A stretch of DNA of 64,000 bases from NCBI RefSeq assembly GCF_000429545.1, contig NZ_AUCB01000009.1, positions 110,667 through 174,666 of the forward strand, written 5' to 3'. This DNA is from Arenibacter certesii DSM 19833. GTDB lineage: Bacteria; Bacteroidota; Bacteroidia; Flavobacteriales; Flavobacteriaceae. The translations under genes were made by a program, and so were the position numbers. A model generated the notes under the pieces. It did no database searches. It was given only the letters and a program-made list of their open reading frames with translations, and was not told the DNA's origin. Below, one piece after another: positions 28,439 through 39,096 of this stretch; position 1 is the stretch's first letter; each line of letters starts with the position of its first letter.

Positions 28439-29974
28439 CTAAAGTTTACCTCTCCAATATTCGGTTTGAAGAATGGAAGGATTTACTGATATTATCGAGG
28501 GATGGACTGGCCAGAAATATCCTTTTTTTGTGTTTCTCGCTTGATTTACCCAAGGAACACCATCAAAATAATTCATTCTGATCCTATCATAACCAGATTG
28601 AGCTTCTCCAACAAACTCGATAGCCCGTTCATCAAATATGGCTTTTATAAGAGCTTCTTCATCGGTTGCTCCAGTATAATCTGGTACATTGGCCTTGCTT
28701 CTTATGGTATTTAAATCAGAAATGGCGGGACCAGAATTACCTATTCGTGCATTAGCCTCCGCTCGTAATAGATACATATCCGCCAGACGGAAAATTAAGA
28801 TATTTGATTCTGAGAACTGAGCATAGGCGTCTTCTGAAGCAGAATCCTGTGAAGAATGTGAATATTTTAGTAGGAATGCATAGTCAGGCTCTGTACCATA
28901 TTCGTAAAAGAATAACTCCTTACGAATATCAGTAGCTCTATCACTATCTGTAGCCATCATTTCATTTCCATAAAACTCTGGATCTAGGTAAGGACTACTT
29001 CCAGTATTTACACTTGGCCAAACTGGATAATTCAAGGTAAGACCGGTATGGTTGTCATCATTTTGGGATAGTCTAAAAGACTCGTTCATACCAGAACTGA
29101 TATTTATTTCGAAGAGTCCAGTTTTAGATTGTCCGACGCACATTTTATCAAAGCCTTCTTTGCCTTCAGTGGCATAATCAATCAAACTTGCCCCACTATT
29201 GTTAATAACTGATGTAGTAGCAGCAATAGCTTGGTCTATCATTTGGGTGTTATTATTATCCCGGCTAGCATACCAAAGAGAAATATGAGCTTTTAAAGCT
29301 TCCGCGCTTGCTTTATTGGCGGTAATTGCCCATTTAGAATCCCCTGGGGTAGAATACCTTAATAAACCAATTGATTTATTTACGGCTTCAAGTGCGTAAT
29401 CCAAAACTTTTAATTCGTCTACTCTAGGATTTGTAACAATAAAACCTTCATCAGTAATTAATTGATCTGAGCTTTCTATAGATTGTTCAACAATTGGAAC
29501 ATCTCCCCAAATACGTGCCATGTAAAAATAGGTCAGTGACCTTATAAACGCTGCTTCTCCAAGCAGTCTGTCCTTTTCAGTTTGAGAATCAAACAGCTCT
29601 ACAGGCATCTTGTCTACATACTGTTCAATTGTGTAGGCCCAATTGGCTGCTCTATAAAAATTCTTCCAGTTAATGGATGCATCTCTATAGGCCAATACGT
29701 AATTTCCACTTCCCTCAATATAACCTACAATCCAGTTTCTACTGTTCATAAAGGTCATTCCGGTCCATTCTCCCCAATAAAGAAAATTGGACTGGTTCAT
29801 AATTGCTTGTTTAAAAAGACCGTAGGCCCCAGCAACAGCTTGCTCTGCATTAGCTTGACTGTCCCAAAAAACATCTGGATGTGTAATGCTGATTGGTTCT
29901 TGATCTAGAAGATCGGAACAACTTGCGCTACCAAGTAGGCACAATGTTATGATGTATATTTTAAAACGTTTCAT
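28439..29974 (-). CDS. SusD/RagB family lipoprotein (PUL B)
   Basis: 511 residues with lipoprotein signal ending GSASC (Cys 19). SusD features: DQEPISITHPDVFWDSQANAEQAVAGAYG, FYRAANWAYTIEQYV, FIRSLTYFYMARIWGDVPIV, and DMYLLRAEANARIGNSGPAISDLNTIR. It binds the PUL B ligand at the cell surface and pairs with the SusC 20 bases upstream. It is divergent from the PUL A SusD in its N-terminal region, so the two pairs probably prefer different ligands. Confidence 0.95.
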   Translation of the reverse strand: MKRFKIYIITLCLLGSASCSDLLDQEPISITHPDVFWDSQANAEQAVAGAYGLFKQAIMNQSNFLYWGEWTGMTFMNSRNWIVGYIEGSGNYVLAYRDASINWKNFYRAANWAYTIEQYVDKMPVELFDSQTEKDRLLGEAAFIRSLTYFYMARIWGDVPIVEQSIESSDQLITDEGFIVTNPRVDELKVLDYALEAVNKSIGLLRYSTPGDSKWAITANKASAEALKAHISLWYASRDNNNTQMIDQAIAATTSVINNSGASLIDYATEGKEGFDKMCVGQSKTGLFEINISSGMNESFRLSQNDDNHTGLTLNYPVWPSVNTGSSPYLDPEFYGNEMMATDSDRATDIRKELFFYEYGTEPDYAFLLKYSHSSQDSASEDAYAQFSESNILIFRLADMYLLRAEANARIGNSGPAISDLNTIRSKANVPDYTGATDEEALIKAIFDERAIEFVGEAQSGYDRIRMNYFDGVPWVNQARNTKKGYFWPVHPSIISVNPSILQTEYWRGKL

Positions 29975-29994
29975 TAGTTTCCTAGTTTTATAAA

Positions 29995-32900
29995 TTAAAA
30001 TTTAGTGTCAATTCCAATGGTTATGGTTCTGGCTTGTGGGTATCCGTTTCCATAGGTATGACCTTTGGCATCTACCATAGAGGCATCTACCACTTTTTTA
30101 GATCTCTGCCATTGGTAGGGGTTTAATACCGCACCGTAAATCCTTAATCTCGATAATCCAGTATTTTTCATGAAGTTGTCGCCTTGGTCAAAAGTGTAAC
30201 CAATCGCAGCATTGTTTACTTTCCAGTAATCCCCACTTTCTATCCATAAGGTTTGATTCCCTCTAAAACCATAAAATGGGCCAAGACTTGGTGATGTTGG
30301 GTAAAGGGCAGGGAAATCTACACCCGCTGCACCGTCCCCTGGTTTCTCCCAAAAAGTATATTCGCTAAGATCGGCCAAACCTCTTCTTGCCCAGCCATCG
30401 CCTCCTCTGTCATAAGAATCCATATAGCTGTTTAAGACAGTATTTTTTATGTCGGCTCCAAAGGAGAACTGACTATAAGCTTGAAAGTACCATTTTTTAT
30501 ATTGAAGGTTTATATTGAAGGACCCGGTAATATCTGGAATAGGGGAAAAATCCGTAGTTAATTTATAATCGTGATCCTCGTTTAACAAATAATCTCCGTT
30601 CAGATCCTTCCAAATAGGAAAACCTGGTCTAATAGACGCCCATGCATCTTTTCCCCTTAATGGCTGTCCGGTGAAGGGGTTTACTGGTAGTTGATCTAAG
30701 TCGTCAATAATATAATCGTTAATGAACATTTTGTACAGGTTAAGAGGTCTGCCAACTACATAACCATAATCGCCGCCAAGATAATCCTGATTTCCGTTAG
30801 GTAATTTGGAAACAAAATTCTTGTTCTGAGCAAATCCTACCATCAACTCTATGCGTAAATCATTTGTTCTTGGAAAAACGTGGTACCTGAGCATGGACTC
30901 CCAGCCGTAGTTTATTACTCCCGCTACGTTTGTTGGTGCCGAATTATAACCTGAATAGGCTGGAAAGGCTACGTCAAAAAAGAGTTTATCCGTGTTTTTG
31001 TTATAGGCATCAAAGGTTAAGCTTACCCTTCTGCTGAACATATCAAGATCAAAACCAATGTTCCATTGCTCTGTCTCCTCCCAAGATAATGATGCGTTCC
31101 CAATTTGATCATAATTAGGAATAACACCAGTAGTTCCTCCATAACTAGAAACATTCATCTGATTGCCCCAATAAACGTTTCCACCATAGCCTAGATTGTA
31201 TTTCCCAAAACGCAAATAGTTCTCTGGAAATTGTTTTCCGTTAACACCCCAACTACCTCTTATTTTAAGATAGTCAATAAAACTGGATATATGAGGCTGA
31301 ATAAAAGGCTCATCGGAAATGACCCAACCGGCATTTAGGGATGGGAATTTTGCCCAACGTACATCTTTACCAAACCTAGAGGAACCGTCAATACTAAAGT
31401 TTCCTCCTATCATATATCTGTTCTTAAATTTATAGCTAACACGTCCAAAATAAGAAACCAAAGCATTGGCGCTTATATCCGTATAACCACTGATTTGATC
31501 TTTAGTATACCGATCGTTGATCGTTTGAATAGCATCACTTCCAAAACCAATCGCTGAAAGTGCCATGTCCTCATATTGATTGTAATCTATCCTATTTCCC
31601 AAAACCCCTGTAACTTCATGATCATTATTTATACCTAGGGTTTTAAAAAGACTTAAGTATGTTTCTGCCGTTATATTTTTACGGTTGTACAAAGAATAGC
31701 TGGCAAAACCATCACGCTCCGTTCTAATAGAAGAGGGTTCGTAATAATTTTTCTTGTTGCTATCATATACAAAGCTCAACTGAGAGTTAAGACTTAGGAA
31801 ATCTAATAAATCATAGGTGGCAAAGTTAGAAATGGTGAAGTTGACCGTTTTATCTTGGTTCAATTTTCCTTCCAAATTCCCATTTAATGATTGTTTTCTG
31901 GCATCCGTAATATAAAAGAGCGAAGATTGTAATCCCGCCGGGTTTACCGGAAGAGCGGTGTTAAGACTATAGCTTGATCTGTATGGGTTCCCTTGACCAG
32001 TTTGCAAATCGGTATGTGTAAATCTAGTAATTATTTGGTTTCTAAACTTGTCACCCGCAGTAAAATTCAGGCTAGTGGAAAAAGTAATTCTGTCTACTCC
32101 AGTTCCTTTAATAACACCTTCCTGGTTGTCGTACCCTAGGGACATTCTATAGTTTGTTTTTTCACTTCCCCCTCGTACGCTAAAATCGTATTGTTGGGCA
32201 ATACCAGTTTTATAGAACAAGCCTTGGTAATCTACATTATTGTTAAAAGCCGGATTTAAACTATCTGTCAACATAATAGGGGTTTCCCCTGATTGTAACT
32301 CACTGGGCTTCCACCATTTATTTAGCATATCCATTTTAGCTCGGCGTTCGGCTGCACCAACTAACATTGGTACCAATTCTGGTTTTGGTTGTAGCCCTAG
32401 ACTGGTAGAAAATGAAAATTCTGGTTTATCTAGGGCCGCTCCTTTTTTAGTTTCGATAATGATAACTCCATTAGCGCCCCTAGATCCGTAAATAGCTGCA
32501 GCGGAGGCATCTTTTAAAACGTCAATACTAGCTATGTCATTAGGGTTAAGTGAGGCTAAAAAGTCAATATTTGAAACTCCGTAGCCCGCTAAATCCTCAA
32601 GACTTGTTTGGACCCCGTCAATTACATATAAGGGGCTGCTGTAAGCAAGATCCGCATCGATATTACCTCCAATACTTGTATTTCCTCGAATAACTAGGGC
32701 TCCTCTTCCTGCGGGGGCACCAGTCATGTTTACACTTTGAATACCAGTTGCCTGTGTAGCAATTAATCCCGATACGTCCAAGACGGGAATTCCCTCAATG
32801 GCATCACTTTTAATACTAGAAACAGCACTTGTGACATCCCGTTTATGAACCTTTTGGTATCCAATAAGGACCACATCGTCCAATTGAGTCATATCCGGGG

Positions 32901-33186
32901 TCATGGAAATATTAATTTGTGTTTGATTTCCAATAGTAATCTCTTGTGTTTTATAACCTACAAATGAGATGACTAAAACTGCTTCTGGACTTTTTACATC
33001 TATATAGAAATTTCCATCAAAATCGGATTGGGTTCCGGTGATAGTTCCTTTTATTACTACGGATGCACCTGGAAGAGCAACACCATTTTCGTCAAAAATA
33101 GTGCCTTGGACCGTAGTAACTTGGGCAAGGACATATTGTGAAAAACCCAAGGTGAGTAATAATAAGCATTTAAATATTTTTTTCAT
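29995..33186 (-). CDS. SusC/RagA TonB-dependent transporter (PUL B)
   Basis: 1063 residues: signal peptide to about residue 21, CarboxypepD-like domain (VQGTIFDENGVALPGASVVIKG), SusC signature LDDVVLIGYQKVHKRDVTSAVSS, plug end DASAAAIYGSRGANGVIIIETKKG, and a barrel ending GIDTKF. It imports the ligand bound by the adjacent SusD. The spacer upstream carries the second copy of the shared palindrome at 33314-33331. The oxidoreductase/GH109 gene upstream is on the same strand 200 bases away and may have its own promoter. Confidence 0.96.
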   Translation of the reverse strand: MKKIFKCLLLLTLGFSQYVLAQVTTVQGTIFDENGVALPGASVVIKGTITGTQSDFDGNFYIDVKSPEAVLVISFVGYKTQEITIGNQTQINISMTPDMTQLDDVVLIGYQKVHKRDVTSAVSSIKSDAIEGIPVLDVSGLIATQATGIQSVNMTGAPAGRGALVIRGNTSIGGNIDADLAYSSPLYVIDGVQTSLEDLAGYGVSNIDFLASLNPNDIASIDVLKDASAAAIYGSRGANGVIIIETKKGAALDKPEFSFSTSLGLQPKPELVPMLVGAAERRAKMDMLNKWWKPSELQSGETPIMLTDSLNPAFNNNVDYQGLFYKTGIAQQYDFSVRGGSEKTNYRMSLGYDNQEGVIKGTGVDRITFSTSLNFTAGDKFRNQIITRFTHTDLQTGQGNPYRSSYSLNTALPVNPAGLQSSLFYITDARKQSLNGNLEGKLNQDKTVNFTISNFATYDLLDFLSLNSQLSFVYDSNKKNYYEPSSIRTERDGFASYSLYNRKNITAETYLSLFKTLGINNDHEVTGVLGNRIDYNQYEDMALSAIGFGSDAIQTINDRYTKDQISGYTDISANALVSYFGRVSYKFKNRYMIGGNFSIDGSSRFGKDVRWAKFPSLNAGWVISDEPFIQPHISSFIDYLKIRGSWGVNGKQFPENYLRFGKYNLGYGGNVYWGNQMNVSSYGGTTGVIPNYDQIGNASLSWEETEQWNIGFDLDMFSRRVSLTFDAYNKNTDKLFFDVAFPAYSGYNSAPTNVAGVINYGWESMLRYHVFPRTNDLRIELMVGFAQNKNFVSKLPNGNQDYLGGDYGYVVGRPLNLYKMFINDYIIDDLDQLPVNPFTGQPLRGKDAWASIRPGFPIWKDLNGDYLLNEDHDYKLTTDFSPIPDITGSFNINLQYKKWYFQAYSQFSFGADIKNTVLNSYMDSYDRGGDGWARRGLADLSEYTFWEKPGDGAAGVDFPALYPTSPSLGPFYGFRGNQTLWIESGDYWKVNNAAIGYTFDQGDNFMKNTGLSRLRIYGAVLNPYQWQRSKKVVDASMVDAKGHTYGNGYPQARTITIGIDTKF

Positions 33187-33313
33187 TTTACAGTATAATT
33201 TAATTAGTGGTCAATCTTAAATGGGAAAAGAGGCTCTCATTGATTTTTATTGGGTTTTTAGGTTTTCTTTATTCTAGTGTTTTAAAGCTGAGGTTGGTGT
33301 GTAAAAGCCCTTT

Positions 33314-33331
33314 CCATTTGCATAAAATGGG
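33314..33331. promoter_or_regulatory. Near-palindrome shared with PUL A (candidate operator, site 2)
   Basis: On the minus strand CCCATTTTATGCAAATGG: the first 14 bases equal those of site 1 (25405-25422). Arms CCATTT/AAATGG pair perfectly. An octamer TAAGTTAG (minus strand, 33342-33349) lies 10 bases away, echoing site 1. It is about 130 bases before the SusC start. Confidence 0.6.
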
Positions 33332-33386
33332 CGATTAAAAACTAACTTAAACTAAACACATCATTATTATTCATTGCTAAGTAGGC

Positions 33387-34751
33387 CTAATAGGTATCCT
33401 TTATCCAGTTGTACGGTTTCCTCTTAATCCAATTTCCTCTAGTGAAATCAGGAAAATCTTGTGGTTCCCCATTGTTTTCTATAGAGAGTTCGGAAAGTGG
33501 TGTTACTGCACTCCACGCAGCTGCATCGTAAACATCCATAGGCGGAGCCACTTTTTCTTTGGCAGACTCTACAAAAGCATTTAGCACAAAGAAGTCTATT
33601 CCTCCATGACCGGCTTCGGTAGCACCATCACCATACTTTTTCCATAAGGGGTGGTCGTACTTCTCAAACCATTTGTCCATGTTCTCCCAGCCATGGCCTT
33701 CCGTAACCCCTTCTATATGTATTCTTTGGGTGTGGGCATCAAAATCCGTTAACCCCTGTGCTCCCTGAACCTTAAATCCTAATGAGTAAGGGTGGGGGTT
33801 ATTTACATTATGGGTTATAATTATAGTCTCCCCATTTGCCGTCTCAACAGTAGAGGTAATAATATCTCCTTGTTTGAATTTTAATTTAGCATTGGGGTGA
33901 TCTTTTCCGCCAGTCTCCACTATATATTTGTTAAGTCCAACTCCTTTGGTAGCATGTGAGGTTAAAGAGAGCAATCTATTGCCTCTATTTACATCGGCCA
34001 TAACGGCAATAGGTCCTAACCCATGGGTGGGATATACATCTGCATTCCTAAGTAACGAATGTTGGGTTCGCCATGCGGATTCTGAGATTCCCTTTTCGCC
34101 AAATTCGGCTCCCTTGCCATAGGCGGTTTTTCCATCGTTGAATTTTACGCCTCTTAAATCATGCTGATAACCACAGGTGAAGTGTAATAATTCTCCAAAT
34201 ACCTTATGTTTCACCATATTTAATACGGCTAGAACATCTCTTCTATAGTTTACATTTTCCAGTAGCATTAAATGACTACCAGATTCTTCATGGGTATTTA
34301 CTAAGTCCCAACACTCTTCTAAAGTGTTAGCTGCAGAGACTTCTAAGCCAGTATACTTTCCGGCCTTCATGCTATCCACGGCCATTTTAGTATGCCATAA
34401 CCATGGAGTAGCTATTACTACCGCGTCTACTTCTTCCAAAGCCAGGAGGTTCCTATAATCTAAATCGTTCTTCCCAAAGGCTTTCGCCTTCTTTTGTCCT
34501 GCCTTTTCTATATGATTTTGTGCTATAGTTAGTCTGTTTTGATCTTTATCACAAATAGCAGTAACCAGTACATCATCTCTTCTTAATAGGTTCACCAAAT
34601 GATTGGTACCCCTTAAGCCTACCCCTATAACACCTACCCTTAATTTTTGAACAGCTTTCCTTCCTGTATTTCCCCAGGATAGGGTAGGTAAGAGGGCTAT
34701 GCCAGCAGAGGTAATGGCTGTTTTTTTGATAAAGTTTCTTCTCTGGTTCAT
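33387..34751 (-). CDS. GH109-like NAD-dependent alpha-N-acetylgalactosaminidase, Tat-exported
   Basis: 454 residues. Twin-arginine signal MNQRRNFIKKTAITSAGIAL. Although built on the Gfo/Idh/MocA fold, the sequence matches the GH109 glycosidases (Elizabethkingia A-zyme type): VGVIGVGLRGTNH (NAD site), LLENVNYRRDVLAVLNMV, GYQHDLR with Tyr 195, YPTHGLGP with Tyr 240 and His 243, YDHPLWKK and GHGGIDFF. GH109 cleaves terminal alpha-GalNAc through transient NAD-linked oxidation at C3. It fits a locus that also encodes M60 and sulfatase genes. It is far closer to GH109 than the two other oxidoreductases in this window. Confidence 0.85.
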   Translation of the reverse strand: MNQRRNFIKKTAITSAGIALLPTLSWGNTGRKAVQKLRVGVIGVGLRGTNHLVNLLRRDDVLVTAICDKDQNRLTIAQNHIEKAGQKKAKAFGKNDLDYRNLLALEEVDAVVIATPWLWHTKMAVDSMKAGKYTGLEVSAANTLEECWDLVNTHEESGSHLMLLENVNYRRDVLAVLNMVKHKVFGELLHFTCGYQHDLRGVKFNDGKTAYGKGAEFGEKGISESAWRTQHSLLRNADVYPTHGLGPIAVMADVNRGNRLLSLTSHATKGVGLNKYIVETGGKDHPNAKLKFKQGDIITSTVETANGETIIITHNVNNPHPYSLGFKVQGAQGLTDFDAHTQRIHIEGVTEGHGWENMDKWFEKYDHPLWKKYGDGATEAGHGGIDFFVLNAFVESAKEKVAPPMDVYDAAAWSAVTPLSELSIENNGEPQDFPDFTRGNWIKRKPYNWIKDTY

Positions 34752-34965
34752 GTTATCTTAATTGGTTCAACTAAATAGTACTTTACAAATATTAATATTG
34801 TGTTAAATAGTAAAGTGTCTTATTTTCGCGTTCTAGGGGTGTTTTTTAGGAATTATAGGGGATATGTTAAAAAAAGACCCCTTTTTGCTGAATTTACCCT
34901 CCTACTAGGATTCATTTGTTAGGAAGTTTTAAGAGAGTGGAATTTCCTATATTTAAGAAATATTT

Positions 34966-37900
34966 ATGATGCAAAATACAGCGGTTTTGTTTAAATGGAA
35001 ATGGTGTTTTGCAGTGGTATTAATGCACTTGAATGCGATCTTTCTCTTTGCGCAGAATCCATCCAATTTTGTTAGCCTACCTTTTAATATAGATAACCAA
35101 AGCGTTAAGGTTACGCATTCCGTTCAGGACGATATGGGATATATCTGGTTGGCTCATGCCTTCGGAATATCTAAATACGACGGTTATAATTTTGAGTTTA
35201 TTCCCAGAGATCGAATTTTTAACAACACCAATTCTTCGGATGAAGTAAAATCAGTATTCAGGGATGGTCGTGGCGTTATTTGGGCACTTTCTCTGAATGG
35301 CGACCTTTCTTTTTTACAAAGGAACGGGACTTTTATATCTATTAATGAACAGATAGAAGGTTTTGTAAAGAACTATCCTATAGAGGTGGTATATCCTGAA
35401 GGTGATAAAATTTGGATGGCTACTAAAACCGGTGAAGTGTATTCTTATGACCATATCAATGGCACAATGGACAGTATAACCAGTATTCCAGTTTCCGGGC
35501 ATGGTAGATATGGTATAAGCTCTATGGCGGTAAGGCAGTCCAAGCAGATAATCCTAAGCACCTACAAGGGACCAATTTATACCTTCGACCTCGAATCAAA
35601 AAATAAAGAGATATTAGATTTCCCGTACAATTACTCCTTGTCCGACAATACCTTGTTGATGTTGGATAAGCAAGATAGATTATGGATTGGATCGTCCTAT
35701 GTTAGCTTGGGGATTTTAGTTTATGATTTCAAAAATGAGGTATTTGTCCAGAATACCCTTTTTAAAAACCATCCTAATGGACAGATTAACGAGCTGTTCA
35801 GTTCCATGTACTGTGATGTGGACGGTTATGTTTGGTTGGGCACAGATGGGAACGGACTATATAGGGTAGATCCAATTTCAGGAGAATTAACTACCTATAA
35901 GCACAATGATCTGAATAAGTTTTCATTAAGTACCAATACCGTAATAAATATAAATGAGGATCTAAGAAATAATTTGTGGGTGCTAACCAATTACGGTAAT
36001 ATAAATGTGCTTAGGAAAACGGATAATCATTTATTTTATCACCCTGGAACGGTCAGTTTAAAACCAGCGCGCATTTTATCCTCCTTTAGGGCGAGCGATG
36101 GAGTCTTGTGGATTGGTACCGATGGGGAAGGACTTGCAAAAGTAACTTCGAATGGGCCTAGCAAACATTTTTTCGAGAATACGTTAAACCATAAAGGTTT
36201 CTATATCCACTCAATAAATGAAGATGGGAATAATGATATTTGGGTAGGAACGTATCAGAACGGACTGCACATTTATAATAGTAGGCAAAAAAGTTTTCAG
36301 AAAAAGCCCTTGATGGATGCAGATGGACATAGTGTGCAAGATGTCCGATTTATATTTCGAGATTCCAAAAAAAGGATGTGGGTAACTACGGATCAGGGCT
36401 TATATGTTTTTTTGGATAGCCAAACCCTCTTGACAAAGTTTAAAAATAACTCAAATGGGTTGGTGGGCAATATTTCGCAAAGTATTGTTGAAGATGCGAA
36501 AGGGGTTATATGGGTTGCTACCAATGGGGGTGGCTTGTTTAGATTTAATGAGAACAAGTCAGATATTTCCAGATCTACGTTTAGACGGTACACACGATTG
36601 AGTGAGGAGGAATTGACGAATAAAAACAATGATATCTTGGCAATGTCCTGTGTTGGGGATAAGACTATTTGGCTGGTATCGTTCAATGGACGATTGGCTA
36701 AATTTGATATTAATATAGAAGAATTTGAATTGGTGAACCTGCAAAACTCCACCGATGATAATTTTGATAAAACTCCTAAGGCGCCCGTTTTTAGATCTGT
36801 GCTGCAAAACGATGAAAATAATATATGGTTGGGTTCTACTACAGGCCTATGGCATTATAATATATCAGATTCCATTACCAGAGTCTACCAAGAGAGGGAT
36901 GGCTTACAGAATGATTTTTTTATGCAGCGGAGTGCGCACAAAGGAAGCGATGGGTATTTTTATTTTGGAGGCTTAAACGGAGTTAACTACTTTAAACCTG
37001 AAATGTTGGAGAAGGAACACTATTCTGCTGAATTGTTCATAGAAGGAATGGAGATATTAAACCAACCTGCTATTGAGGTAGTTCCAGAACAACTACAAGA
37101 GGGTATCGAGAATATAAAACAATTGTCACTTAATTATAATCAGTCTTCTTTTTCTTTTCGCTTTTTGGCGATGGATAATATTCTTTTTCCTAATTATAAT
37201 TATGCTTACCGACTGAAAGGTTTTAACGATTCATGGATTTTTGCGGGGAAGGAACGTTTAGCTACCTATACTAATATTCCCCCTGGTGATTATACGTTTG
37301 AGGTAAGGGCGGGGACCAAGACCGGAAATTGGGATATAGGTCAAAAGTCAGTTGCCATTCATATTTCAGAACCTTTCTGGAATACTGGGTGGGCACATCT
37401 ATTTTATGCAATACTAGTTATGGGAGTGCTTTACGGAATATTTTTATGGATTAAATTTAGAAATCGCTTACAGGCGGAAGAGTTGCAGCACCATCACGAG
37501 AAAGAACTCTATGCTCTAAAACTGAATTTCTTTGCAAAAATGTCGCACGAGATCCAAACGCCATTAACATTGATTTTAATTCCGTTGGAAGATATGATGG
37601 CACGTGCCGTAAGTAGTGGGAATGAATTGTTGCAACAGCGGCTCCGGTTAATATCGAACAATGCTAAAAGGTTGTCGCGCATTGTTTTTGAACTTACTTC
37701 TTTAAGGGATAAAGAATTAGATAAATTAACACTCAGGCCTAGACAATTTAATATAGTTGCCGATTTAAAAGAATTTGCAAGTGCCTTTAATGATCAGGCT
37801 AGATTTAAAGGAATCAGTTATGAATGTAGTTATCCTAAAGAAGACCTGGTGATGTGGTATGATAGGGATAAATTGGAGCATATTGTATTTAACCTTTTAT

Positions 37901-39096
37901 CCAACGCCTTTAAATTTACGCCCAAAGCGGGAACCATTTTGTTTAAGGTAGAGGTAGAAAAAGGAGAGGAGATTGTTAAAATTAGCGTTGCAGATTCTGG
38001 CCCGGGTATCCCTCAGCATGAATTGGAAAATATTTTTCAATTATTCTATCAGGCCGATTCTGGGAAGGAGAGAATGGGTACCGGAATAGGACTTGCTTTG
38101 ATTAAAGAGCTCGTTGGTCTGCACAATGGGAAAATTGATGTTAAGTCGGAAATTGATAAAGGTGCTTGCTTCAGTGTTTATTTACCCATAATTAAAGGAG
38201 AGGCAATTACATCGGCAATTGAAGGCCCTGAGAAAGAGTGGAAATATCCTATAGCTAAAGAAATGCTTGATCTTACTATTGTAGAATCAGAAGAGCATCC
38301 TAAGAAACTGAATAAAACAATTCTGATCGTAGAGGATAACTACGAATTGCAAATTTCCTTGCGCGATATATTTATTGGGTATTACAATGTGATTTTAGCT
38401 GAAAATGGGGAAGAAGGCCTACAATTGGCAATGCAGCATCAACCAAATATTGTTATCACGGATGTGATGATGCCCCAAATGGATGGTATAGAAATGAGTA
38501 GCAATTTACAGCAAAACGAGACAACCGCCCATATTCCAATAATAATGTTGACGGCAAAAAAGACAGAACAAAGTAAGTTGAAGGGCTTACGTGCAGGAGC
38601 TATAGAATTTATAGGGAAACCTTTTAAAACAAATGAATTGATCCTGAAAGTGAATAATATAGTCACAAAAAATGACCGTCTAGTTTTAAAGTATAAAAAC
38701 GATTTAATAAGCACCCCTAAGGAGGGACCTAACAAATCCCAGGATGAGATCTTTTTGGAAAAATTGGTGGGATTGATAGAAGAAGAAATTAGCAACCCAG
38801 ATTTTAAACTGGAAGAACTTTCTGCTAAGCTTAATATGAGTTATTCCTCTATATATAGGAAATTTCAGAGTTTAACTGGTAAAAAGATCGTGGATTTTGT
38901 AAGAACCATGCGCTTAAAAAAAGCAGCAATTTTGCTTGCCCAGTGTAATTACTCGGTATCTGAAACTGCTTTCTTGGTAGGATTTAACGATTCTAAGTAT
39001 TTCTCTAAAGCCTTTAAAAAGGAGTATGGCGTAACTCCTGGAAAATATAAGGGTAAAACGGAATTGATAAATCCATCCGATTTTGCCTCTAAATAA
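34966..39096 (+). CDS. Hybrid two-component system sensor/regulator (HTCS)
   Basis: 1376 residues in one chain. Order: signal peptide (1-30), two seven-blade beta-propellers of Reg_prop repeats (about 35-715, e.g. WLGTDGNGLYR, IWVATNGGGLFRF), Y_Y_Y domain (about 720-795), one membrane helix (about 808-831), HisKA with phospho-acceptor His 861 in FFAKMSHEIQTPL, HATPase with N, G1 (DSGPGIP) and G2 (GTGIGLAL) boxes, receiver domain with Asp 1166 (ITDVMMPQMDG), and an AraC-type DNA-binding domain (about 1275-1365). HTCS proteins sense glycan fragments in the periplasm and activate PUL genes. It is divergent from the GH109-like gene (214-base spacer), so it probably controls PUL B and perhaps PUL A. 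Confidence 0.95.
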   Translation: MMQNTAVLFKWKWCFAVVLMHLNAIFLFAQNPSNFVSLPFNIDNQSVKVTHSVQDDMGYIWLAHAFGISKYDGYNFEFIPRDRIFNNTNSSDEVKSVFRDGRGVIWALSLNGDLSFLQRNGTFISINEQIEGFVKNYPIEVVYPEGDKIWMATKTGEVYSYDHINGTMDSITSIPVSGHGRYGISSMAVRQSKQIILSTYKGPIYTFDLESKNKEILDFPYNYSLSDNTLLMLDKQDRLWIGSSYVSLGILVYDFKNEVFVQNTLFKNHPNGQINELFSSMYCDVDGYVWLGTDGNGLYRVDPISGELTTYKHNDLNKFSLSTNTVININEDLRNNLWVLTNYGNINVLRKTDNHLFYHPGTVSLKPARILSSFRASDGVLWIGTDGEGLAKVTSNGPSKHFFENTLNHKGFYIHSINEDGNNDIWVGTYQNGLHIYNSRQKSFQKKPLMDADGHSVQDVRFIFRDSKKRMWVTTDQGLYVFLDSQTLLTKFKNNSNGLVGNISQSIVEDAKGVIWVATNGGGLFRFNENKSDISRSTFRRYTRLSEEELTNKNNDILAMSCVGDKTIWLVSFNGRLAKFDINIEEFELVNLQNSTDDNFDKTPKAPVFRSVLQNDENNIWLGSTTGLWHYNISDSITRVYQERDGLQNDFFMQRSAHKGSDGYFYFGGLNGVNYFKPEMLEKEHYSAELFIEGMEILNQPAIEVVPEQLQEGIENIKQLSLNYNQSSFSFRFLAMDNILFPNYNYAYRLKGFNDSWIFAGKERLATYTNIPPGDYTFEVRAGTKTGNWDIGQKSVAIHISEPFWNTGWAHLFYAILVMGVLYGIFLWIKFRNRLQAEELQHHHEKELYALKLNFFAKMSHEIQTPLTLILIPLEDMMARAVSSGNELLQQRLRLISNNAKRLSRIVFELTSLRDKELDKLTLRPRQFNIVADLKEFASAFNDQARFKGISYECSYPKEDLVMWYDRDKLEHIVFNLLSNAFKFTPKAGTILFKVEVEKGEEIVKISVADSGPGIPQHELENIFQLFYQADSGKERMGTGIGLALIKELVGLHNGKIDVKSEIDKGACFSVYLPIIKGEAITSAIEGPEKEWKYPIAKEMLDLTIVESEEHPKKLNKTILIVEDNYELQISLRDIFIGYYNVILAENGEEGLQLAMQHQPNIVITDVMMPQMDGIEMSSNLQQNETTAHIPIIMLTAKKTEQSKLKGLRAGAIEFIGKPFKTNELILKVNNIVTKNDRLVLKYKNDLISTPKEGPNKSQDEIFLEKLVGLIEEEISNPDFKLEELSAKLNMSYSSIYRKFQSLTGKKIVDFVRTMRLKKAAILLAQCNYSVSETAFLVGFNDSKYFSKAFKKEYGVTPGKYKGKTELINPSDFASK

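Noticed and set aside
22246..33186. Long antisense frames inside the two SusC genes
   Set aside because: They mirror strong plug and barrel motifs on the minus strand and show no family features.
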